In this document: one piece after another, positions 1-5,089 of the stretch
Position numbering within the stretch: position 1 is the first letter of the stretch
Layout: every line of letters begins with the position of its first letter
Origin: Neisseria lactamica
GTDB lineage: Bacteria; Pseudomonadota; Gammaproteobacteria; Burkholderiales; Neisseriaceae
Direction of reading: 5' to 3'
Length of the DNA: 5,089 nt
Assembly: GCA_001067655.1 (NCBI GenBank)
Contig: JUNU01000400.1
Coordinates: 1-5,089 of the forward strand
Notes under the pieces: generated by a model
What the model was told of the DNA's origin: nothing
Database searches by the model: none
Seen by the model: only the letters and a program-made list of their open reading frames with translations
Position numbers and translations under genes: made by a program

Positions 1-3000
1 GGGTTCGGGCGGGATTTTCAGCAGCGGATCGGTTTCGGGGTCGTAGCTGTACGGTTCGGCGGGTTTGTCTTCCCTTTCTATGCCTATCGGCGAGGTCGTC
101 TGAAATTGCGCCAGCGGTTCGAACGTACCGGGTTCGAACAGGTAATGGGTGTTTTGTCCGTTTGTGCTTTCGATGGCAAGGGTGTCTTCCTGCCAGTGGT
201 AGACGGTGGTTTCTCCGTTGCGGATTTTGGCGGTACGCCTGCCCAAGGGGTCGTAACGGTATTCGGTACTGCCGTTGCGGTTTTCTATTTTAATGAGTTG
301 GTTGTAGCCGTTCCACCGGTAGTCTGTGGTTTCGCCATTGTGGGTTTTGCGGACCAGGTTGCCGCGTTGGTCGTAGTCGTAGTGTACGCCTGCGTACTCT
401 TTAAGCAGGTTGCCCCAGACTTTGTTTAAGGACGGTTTTTCTTGGCTGTTTGTTTGGCCTGCCTGATCTTGTTTGTTGCCGCTTAGGTCGAGACGGTTGT
501 CGGCGGGGTCGAAGGCAAAGGTTTCGCTAAAGTCGGGGGTGACGGCGGCGATCAGCCTGCCGATGGGATCGTAGCGGTATTGGGTTTGACCTCCTCTGCT
601 TTGGATATGGGTCAGTTGTCCGGCAGCATCGTAGCCGTATTCGCGCCGGCTGCGGTTGTGGATTTGCTGCAGGATTCTGCCCATGGGGTCGTATTGTGTT
701 TCTTGGCGGATATGTTTGCCAAAGGTGCGTTCGGTTTCGCGGTGTAGTTTGTCGCGTTCGAAGGCGGCTATTTCGTTACGGTTGAGGGTAATGCCGTGCA
801 GGTGGCCGCTGCCATAGTGGAGATAACCGATACGCTGCCCGTCGGGACGGATGGTTTCGGTACGGTTGCCCAATGCGTCGTAACGGTGATGCCAGACGTG
901 GCTTCGGGCTGTGCCATCCAGGCTGTCGTGGCGGCATTCTCTGATAAGGTTGCCGAGTTTGTCGTAGAAGTATTGGTGGCGGCTGTGGGCGTTTTGGGTT
1001 CCTGCCAGCCTGCCGCTTGAGTCATAGGCGTAGTTTTCTTTGTCGGTTTCGTGTACTTCGCCGTTTTCATCGGTCACAAGGATGCTGCGGCTTTCGATAC
1101 GGCCGGCGGGATCGTAGTCCAGTTTGGTGACGGTACCGGCTTCGTCTATGCGTTCAAGCATGCCGCTGCCTTGGGCGTAATGGTAGCGGGTGATTTTACC
1201 GTCAAAGCCTTTTTCTTCGGTCAGTGCGCCGACGCTGTTGTAGCGGAAGCCGTAAAGATCGCCGTTTTGATTCAGCAGTCCGACCAAACGGCTGTTGAGG
1301 TCGTAACGGTATTGGACTTGTTGTCCGAGTGCATCGGTACGGATGAAGAGACGACCGCCTTTGTCGTAGGTGTAGCGGGTGCTTTGCTTGAGCGGATCGG
1401 TATGCTCAAGCAATCTGCCTTCAGCATCATGCAGGTAGGATTCCCTCGTGCCGTCTGCCTGGATCACAGCCTCGGGATTGCCCCTTGAATCATAGCTATA
1501 GTGTGTGCTGTTGCCTTCGGCATCGGTTTGGGTTTGCAGACGGCCTCTGTCGTCATATTGCCAGCGGCTGGTATAGCCGGAGCAGTCGGTATGACTCGAG
1601 ATTTGTCCGTCCTTCGTCCAAGTCAGGGTTTTAATGCCACCGAGTGCGTCGGTGATTTCTATCGGTAAGCCTGCATCATTGTAGCGATAGCGGGTTTCGT
1701 TCTCTTCGGGGTCTGTTTCGAGAATCATGTTGCCATTGGCATCATATTGACGCAACCAGCGGTGTCCCTCGGGGTCGGTAACGGCAGTCAGATTATTATC
1801 GGCATCGTATTCGAAAGAAACGACACTGCCATCTGCTCGGATGTGCTCGAGCAGATTGTCATGATCGTCATAGGTGTAATTGTCTTCGCTACCGTCAGGA
1901 TGAATATGGGTCGTAATGTTTTTACGCTCATCTCGGAAAAACCATTCTTCAGTATGATCAGGATAAATAATTCGATAAGTATAGTTTTCTGCATCATACA
2001 GATAACTGGTCTCATAGCCGTAAGCATCAGTTACAATCGTTTCACGGATGTTTTCATCCCATCGCAATCTTAACTCTCCGCTACCGTCATCAGCATATTC
2101 TCGAATACATTTAGCCCAATGGCGACGCCCTTGCCACTCAAGGTTAACACCTCTACCAGTACGGTCCGTATAACGCGTGATTAAGTGGTCTTGGTAAGCA
2201 TATTCGTAAACATCTCCTGCCTCATCAGTAGCCTTGATAAGATTTCCAGCCTGATCATATTCGTAGCTTGCCAAAATACGGGCATTATCACCGGCTAATT
2301 CAATACGGCTGATTTTATCCTGTTCGTTATAGTGAATAACCACCAGGTGGTTGTTGGTATCATTAATTCCAATCAAATGCTGCCCTGAATAATGAAAACC
2401 AAGTGCATTACCATTACAATCTTTAATGGTCGACAACCGGAAAACATCCCCGTAACGCTCATAAATTTCAAGTAGATCTTTGCCAACATTAAGGGTCAAC
2501 ATATCCTCACTGACTCTCATTAGCGTAAAATCTTCTATAGGATGATGATAAGCTCTACCAGGCTCCAATAATGGGAAAGGCACAGCCCGACCATCAGAGG
2601 TGTGGTACAACAACTCTTGTTTGCGGATACCGATGCGGGCAGTATAAGGGGTAATCCAGCGTGCACCCAATTCACCTTTTTCATAGGTGATAAGGCCGGA
2701 ACAGTAGGTACGGCCCCAGCTTATCGGCATGATGCCAGGCAGGGAAAAATCCACATGTGTAAATGTTTCTTGTCCAGAGGCAAAATCAATAGATTGTGGA
2801 GAAACTCCGGTACCGCAACTTTTACATTTAGAAGGCTTGTTCTTACTTTTACTTTGCTGAGTAGCTGCATCCAGACGAGCGTTTGGGTTGGTTTTCTGAG
2901 CTTTACCAGTAACTGCAGCCGAACGGCCATGATTTTTACGTCTTTTAAGTGCCTCTAAAAGTAAGCTTAATAATTTTAATAAATCTCCTGCCAGCCCCAT

Positions 3001-3789
3001 AATCCGAGCATCCACTTTTTGGCTATATCCATTCAATTGTGCTGCGATTGTTGTCAACTTGGTTTTAATCGGTCCCGGAACCAATTTGACAACAGCCGAG
3101 TTTGCTAAATCTTTTGCCTCAGCTTCAGTTTTATATCTGAGTGATACAACATATAAATTCTGCCCCTCTAGTGTCAATATAGTTGCTTTGTTAAAAGCTT
3201 CCTTTGATTTTTGATGCAGCATGCGAGTATCAAAAACCTTTCCTGAAGCTATTTTTAATAGGGCATCTGCACTGGATGACAAGGTTCGCTGAGCATGACG
3301 GCTAACTTCCTTAAGCATGCTATCCATTTGTCCTTGGATAGTCATTATATATCTATCAATATCTGCCTTATGCCCCTTTAGGAAGTGATCGAGAATTGCA
3401 GTAACAACAGCTTCTGTGAGAAGTCCTTTGTGCCGCAATGCTTGATCTCGTACTAAATGCAAGATAGGACGTAATGTTGTCCTTGCTGCATTACCAGCCC
3501 CCGGAATAATCCCGATAACATTAATAGCTAAATTCATCCAGTCGAGTGTATTAGTATCTTTTTTGTTGACCATCTCTTTAATTGCCAACATGGTATCAAC
3601 AACGGCCATTGCATTGCCGATTACAGGTATGGATCCGGCAGCCATGGCCAGCCTATCCAAAGTTATATAGCCGTCTGAAATCTGTCTGAGCCAACTGTCA
3701 AATTTGTTGGCTCCTGCTCGGGCATCTTTGGTAAAAGTATTTGCAGGACTAACTGCAACTTTTGTATGTGGCATTGTTTTCAAAGACAT
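1..3789 (-). CDS. Rhs/YD-repeat T6SS effector, N-terminal 1263 residues (3' end off window)
   Basis: Rhs proteins fold their YD repeats into a closed shell around a C-terminal toxin; next to vgrG, such a protein is a likely T6SS antibacterial effector. The frame starts at ATG 3789 and stays open to base 1, with no stop or frameshift. Residues 1-320 are mostly helical, with two hydrophobic Gly/Pro-containing segments (about 44-70 with AGSIPVIGNAMAVVD; 82-102 with INVIGIIPGAGNAAR), then a basic linker. C322 and C325 form CKSCG. A DUF6531-type domain follows (about 326-400, with IDFASGQETF and DFSLPGIMPISWGRTY), then about 23 YD repeats (about 507-1193). The visible end, around YLFEPGTFEPLAQFQ, is still inside the Rhs core. 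The conserved cleavage motif, variable toxin and immunity gene are not seen, so toxin type is unknown. I see no recognisable PAAR domain. The N-terminal half is AT-rich and the repeat half GC-rich. Confidence 0.95.
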   Translation of the reverse strand, partial: MSLKTMPHTKVAVSPANTFTKDARAGANKFDSWLRQISDGYITLDRLAMAAGSIPVIGNAMAVVDTMLAIKEMVNKKDTNTLDWMNLAINVIGIIPGAGNAARTTLRPILHLVRDQALRHKGLLTEAVVTAILDHFLKGHKADIDRYIMTIQGQMDSMLKEVSRHAQRTLSSSADALLKIASGKVFDTRMLHQKSKEAFNKATILTLEGQNLYVVSLRYKTEAEAKDLANSAVVKLVPGPIKTKLTTIAAQLNGYSQKVDARIMGLAGDLLKLLSLLLEALKRRKNHGRSAAVTGKAQKTNPNARLDAATQQSKSKNKPSKCKSCGTGVSPQSIDFASGQETFTHVDFSLPGIMPISWGRTYCSGLITYEKGELGARWITPYTARIGIRKQELLYHTSDGRAVPFPLLEPGRAYHHPIEDFTLMRVSEDMLTLNVGKDLLEIYERYGDVFRLSTIKDCNGNALGFHYSGQHLIGINDTNNHLVVIHYNEQDKISRIELAGDNARILASYEYDQAGNLIKATDEAGDVYEYAYQDHLITRYTDRTGRGVNLEWQGRRHWAKCIREYADDGSGELRLRWDENIRETIVTDAYGYETSYLYDAENYTYRIIYPDHTEEWFFRDERKNITTHIHPDGSEDNYTYDDHDNLLEHIRADGSVVSFEYDADNNLTAVTDPEGHRWLRQYDANGNMILETDPEENETRYRYNDAGLPIEITDALGGIKTLTWTKDGQISSHTDCSGYTSRWQYDDRGRLQTQTDAEGNSTHYSYDSRGNPEAVIQADGTRESYLHDAEGRLLEHTDPLKQSTRYTYDKGGRLFIRTDALGQQVQYRYDLNSRLVGLLNQNGDLYGFRYNSVGALTEEKGFDGKITRYHYAQGSGMLERIDEAGTVTKLDYDPAGRIESRSILVTDENGEVHETDKENYAYDSSGRLAGTQNAHSRHQYFYDKLGNLIRECRHDSLDGTARSHVWHHRYDALGNRTETIRPDGQRIGYLHYGSGHLHGITLNRNEIAAFERDKLHRETERTFGKHIRQETQYDPMGRILQQIHNRSRREYGYDAAGQLTHIQSRGGQTQYRYDPIGRLIAAVTPDFSETFAFDPADNRLDLSGNKQDQAGQTNSQEKPSLNKVWGNLLKEYAGVHYDYDQRGNLVRKTHNGETTDYRWNGYNQLIKIENRNGSTEYRYDPLGRRTAKIRNGETTVYHWQEDTLAIESTNGQNTHYLFEPGTFEPLAQFQTTSPIGIEREDKPAEPYSYDPETDPLLKIPPEP
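93..104 (+). other. DNA uptake sequence, N. mucosa-group dialect (AGGTCGTCTGAA)
   Basis: A perfect 12-base AGGTCGTCTGAA lies inside the GC-rich end of the rhs frame, where on the coding strand it encodes part of Q-F-Q-T-T-S. Neisseriaceae take up DNA carrying their own uptake sequence through a pilus receptor. This dialect is known from N. mucosa, N. sicca and N. macacae. It is a single copy without an inverted partner, so it is not a terminator. A perfect 12-mer by chance in a window this size is unlikely. Confidence 0.75.
211..2271 (-). repeat. Array of about 23 Rhs YD repeats (protein-level)
   Basis: Rhs residues about 507-1193 hold about 23 degenerate copies of the pattern [YF].YD..G.L......G, spaced by about 20 to 40 residues. 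Examples are YEYDQAGNLIKATDEAG, YTYDKGGRLFIRTDALGQ, HRYDALGNRTETIRPDGQ and YRYDPLGRRTAKIRNGE. In known structures these repeats form the strands of a hollow beta cocoon. At the DNA level the motif gives short direct repeats: the 15 bases GGTCGTAACGGTATT occur at 249-263 and again at 1299-1313. Such repeats may allow recombination between Rhs genes. Confidence 0.9.
2590..2814 (-). other. DUF6531-type entry domain of the Rhs protein
   Basis: Rhs residues about 326-400 contain SIDFASGQETFTHVDFSLPG and PISWGRTY, the signature of the domain that precedes the repeat shell in T6SS Rhs effectors (general form 'P[VI]D.ATGE....TDF.LPG..P..W.R.Y'). The usual D-A/V-A-T-G is F-A-S-G here, a mild variation. 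It is followed by GARWITPYTARI, also typical of the start of the shell. The right-hand boundary is approximate. Confidence 0.75.
3670..3679 (+). other. Classical neisserial DNA uptake core (GCCGTCTGAA)
   Basis: A perfect 10-base GCCGTCTGAA lies inside the AT-rich N-terminal part of rhs, encoding part of I-S-D-G-Y on the coding strand. It is the core used by N. meningitidis, N. gonorrhoeae and several commensals. The two flanking bases here are TA, so it is not the extended AT- or AG- 12-mer. It differs in dialect from the copy at 93-104. A chance 10-mer cannot be fully excluded. Confidence 0.55.
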
Positions 3790-3849
3790 CTGGATATTAC
3801 TCTTTAAAATGTAAACTGATATAACAATAAAAATTGAATGGATTTCAGA
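3790..3849 (-). other. Short vgrG-rhs intergenic gap
   Basis: Sixty AT-rich bases separate the vgrG stop from the rhs start. I see no GC-rich hairpin followed by a T run, so no intrinsic terminator. I also see no well-spaced -35/-10 pair. The two genes are therefore most simply read as one transcript. There is no room for a chaperone or adaptor gene. Confidence 0.7.
3800..3805 (-). promoter_or_regulatory. Ribosome binding site of rhs
   Basis: On the minus strand AAAGAG lies 10 bases before the ATG at 3789-3787, a reasonable Shine-Dalgarno distance. An in-frame ATG five codons later (3774-3772) has no purine-rich motif at the right distance. This favours the first ATG as the start. Confidence 0.6.
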
Positions 3850-5089
3850 TTATTTCTTTTTGATATTAGATATAACCTTTTCAGCTGAAACAGGCTGTTG
3901 CTTGATGGATAAGCTTTTGGCTAAATCTTTATACGATAGATTTTTTACGTTGTCAGAAACTTGCTTCAATGCTTGCACTTGTGAAGCCAAATTTTTGACA
4001 TCTGCCAAAAGTGAATTCACTTCTTTTTTTGCAAATTCAAATTGTGCAATTTGATTTTTATCTGATGTGATTTGCTTACCAATTGGCAAAACCCTAAAAG
4101 CTTCTTCGATGATATCTTTTTCATCATGGCCATCTCTCGGATCTTTACCAAAGACCACCTTTGCTGCACCTTCAGCCAGCCCGCTCACAACTGCATAACC
4201 ATTACTATCTAAAATACCTTTGCGCACTTGTCCAGAGCTGTCGATAACTGTGAATTTGCCTCCAGCTACCCCATCTTTCTTTAGCGTTGCATAATAATGA
4301 AGCAACTCAAGCTGCCCTTTGGCTGCTTTGGGCATAGAGCTTTGGACGGATTGACTGGCAGGACCGACTTTCTGCCAAGCGGATGATTTGTTGATAATCT
4401 GCCCAGGTGTTCCAATTTCAACCTGTCCTCCTCCAATTGTGATGTATGAACCATCACAAACTAAAGTAAGCTTTTTAGATGCAGAAATAATTACTTCGCC
4501 ATTGACACTTTCGATTCGGACATCTTTAGCCGCAGCAGCAGTGATATTGTCCTGCTGCGCCTGCAACACTACATCTCCTTTGGATGCAACCATTTTGATA
4601 CCCAGCGTTTGTGCGAACATTCGAATTACCTCGCCGGCAGCAACAGTAAATTTTTTAAATGCACTGTTATGAATGTTATTACCTGCTGTATGCATAATGT
4701 TTTCAGTAGCACTGGCTTGCACATCCTTTGGGGTACTCAATACGATTCCAGCAGGAGCACTGGCAATTAAACCTGCACTTTTCAAACCATCAGCATCCAG
4801 GTCTACTGAGACTCCATTACCATAATTTTCTCCTTGCTCCATCAGATTTTTACTGGAACCAGACGATTCTTGATCTCCCAAGGGGATCTCCGCTCGCTTG
4901 GCTGCTTTTGCCAATCCTTGTGCCATATCCAAGGCTTCTTTCAACTGCTTGATTGCAGCCTCCATATCCAAGACATTTCCATCTGCTTTACCCTGAGCAT
5001 CTGCGCTGATCAATATGCCTTTCCCCGCCCGTACGGCGCCCCAGCCGTCGGTTCTGAGTTCGAAGCCTTCGCCGTTCTCTCCGCGTTTT
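3850..5089 (-). CDS. vgrG: VgrG, T6SS spike protein, C-terminal part (5' end off window)
   Basis: VgrG trimers form the needle tip of the type VI secretion apparatus and carry effectors into target cells. The frame is open from the right edge, and 412 residues are visible before TAA at 3852-3850. The visible part opens with the conserved VgrG block GEGFELRTDGWGAVRAGKG (visible residues 6-24). A helical stretch follows, then a beta-rich DUF2345-type region (about 100-245) ending in ITIGGGQVEIGTPG. Next is a transthyretin-like domain (about 259-315, starting QLELLHYYATLKKDGVAGGK), which in other VgrGs is an effector-docking module. The last ~70 residues are lysine-rich and look coiled-coil. A TTG at 5013 could be mistaken for a start, but the upstream codons are clearly VgrG, so it is internal. 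GC content falls sharply just after the conserved block. The family call is firm; docking of the downstream Rhs protein is inferred from adjacency. Confidence 0.95.
   Translation of the reverse strand, partial: KRGENGEGFELRTDGWGAVRAGKGILISADAQGKADGNVLDMEAAIKQLKEALDMAQGLAKAAKRAEIPLGDQESSGSSKNLMEQGENYGNGVSVDLDADGLKSAGLIASAPAGIVLSTPKDVQASATENIMHTAGNNIHNSAFKKFTVAAGEVIRMFAQTLGIKMVASKGDVVLQAQQDNITAAAAKDVRIESVNGEVIISASKKLTLVCDGSYITIGGGQVEIGTPGQIINKSSAWQKVGPASQSVQSSMPKAAKGQLELLHYYATLKKDGVAGGKFTVIDSSGQVRKGILDSNGYAVVSGLAEGAAKVVFGKDPRDGHDEKDIIEEAFRVLPIGKQITSDKNQIAQFEFAKKEVNSLLADVKNLASQVQALKQVSDNVKNLSYKDLAKSLSIKQQPVSAEKVISNIKKK
3928..4062 (-). other. Predicted coiled-coil tail of VgrG
   Basis: About 45 residues near the VgrG C-terminus, from NQIAQFEFAKKEVNSLLADV to DNVKNLS, contain no proline or glycine. 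Hydrophobic residues (I, F, V, L) recur at three- to four-residue spacing, as in an amphipathic or coiled-coil helix. A short basic end, VISNIKKK, follows it. The tail lies beyond the transthyretin-like domain and is an extra element of this VgrG. A role in holding the Rhs partner or in trimer packing is only a guess. Confidence 0.5.
4144..4314 (-). other. Transthyretin-like domain of VgrG
   Basis: Visible VgrG residues about 259-315 read LELLHYYATLKKDGVAG, then KFTVIDSSGQVRKGILDS, then GYAVVSGLAEGAAKVVFG. This matches the usual pattern of the transthyretin-like domain near the end of VgrGs, with a strand, a G-rich turn, 'G.LD..G.A.V.GL' and a final K/AVVFG strand. In characterised VgrGs this domain can bind an effector directly. 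Which partner it binds here is not shown by the sequence. Confidence 0.7.
4354..4791 (-). other. DUF2345-type beta-prism extension of VgrG
   Basis: This part of the VgrG frame is built of short alternating beta-strand patterns such as FTVAAGEVIRMFA, KGDVVLQAQQDNI, KDVRIESVNGEVIISA and SYITIGGGQVEIGTPG. This pattern is typical of the region after the gp5-like part of long VgrGs, where three chains wind into a needle. The assignment comes from recognising the motifs by eye, so the boundaries are approximate. Confidence 0.8.

Noticed and set aside
106..1488. Plus-strand open frames at 106-429, 796-1020 and 1051-1488
   Set aside because: They lie opposite the rhs YD repeats and give Val/Ala/Phe-rich translations, as expected from antisense of Tyr-Asp/Gly-rich codons. 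They have no recognisable domain, and the minus strand carries a clear continuous Rhs frame.
2379..2390. GCTGCCCTGAAT as a Simonsiella-type uptake sequence
   Set aside because: It resembles AGGCTGCCTGAA but has an extra C and the wrong leading bases, so it is not an exact match.
768..2930. Small minus-strand frames at 768-1070, 1788-2027 and 2721-2930
   Set aside because: They are out of frame with rhs but entirely inside it. Their translations are low-complexity with no family resemblance, so they are shadows.
1747..2958. Plus-strand frames at 1747-2073 and 2602-2958
   Set aside because: Both are antisense to well-conserved Rhs coding sequence, with no domain and no convincing ribosome binding site.
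3790..3849. A promoter or terminator in the vgrG-rhs gap
   Set aside because: TTGTTA and TACATT occur on the coding strand but only 8 bases apart, too close for a -35/-10 pair. No stable hairpin with a T run is visible.
4024..4030. A T7 run (A7 on the coding strand) as a phase-variable tract in vgrG
   Set aside because: It encodes Lys-Lys in a lysine-rich helix of an AT-rich gene. It is short for a phase-variable tract, and neisserial switches are more often G/C tracts or tandem repeats.
3860..4952. Plus-strand frames at 3860-4054, 4388-4672 and 4728-4952
   Set aside because: All are antisense to the VgrG coding region, whose translation matches known VgrG domains.
5011..5013. TTG as a start codon for the VgrG frame
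   Set aside because: The frame stays open to the right edge, and the 25 upstream codons encode the conserved VgrG block FELRTDGWGAVRAGKG, so this TTG is an internal leucine.

Overview
The window looks like part of a type VI secretion system (T6SS) effector locus from a Neisseria species. Everything is read on the minus strand, so the genes run from right to left. The genus call rests on DNA uptake sequences. A perfect AGGTCGTCTGAA lies at 93-104; this is the dialect known from the Neisseria mucosa/sicca/macacae group. The 10-base core of the classical neisserial uptake sequence, GCCGTCTGAA, lies at 3670-3679. The protein families agree with this, because T6SS with Rhs effectors are known in commensal Neisseria such as N. 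cinerea.

Layout, in the direction of transcription. (1) 5089-3850 holds the C-terminal 412 codons of a VgrG spike protein; its start lies beyond the right edge. (2) 3849-3790 is a 60-base gap with a Shine-Dalgarno-like AAAGAG and no visible terminator or convincing promoter. (3) 3789-1 holds the first 1263 codons of a very large Rhs/YD-repeat protein, which stays open to the left edge. I translated it end to end and found no stop or frameshift. Its order is an alpha-helical, partly hydrophobic N-terminal region (about residues 1-320), a CxxC pair, a DUF6531-type Rhs entry domain (about 326-400), then about 23 YD repeats that would form the Rhs shell. The C-terminal toxin and any immunity gene lie outside the window.

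Inferred function: VgrG forms the tip of the T6SS puncturing device and the Rhs protein rides on it, enclosing a toxin in its shell for delivery into neighbouring cells. The two genes are adjacent and probably co-transcribed, and no chaperone or adaptor gene lies between them.

Base composition is mosaic. The conserved VgrG core at the right edge and the Rhs repeats on the left are GC-rich (about 60% in sampled lines). The VgrG tail and Rhs head between them are AT-rich (about 33-45%). This suggests that the VgrG tail and Rhs N-terminus were acquired or exchanged together as a matched module. None of the plus-strand open frames looks like a real gene.
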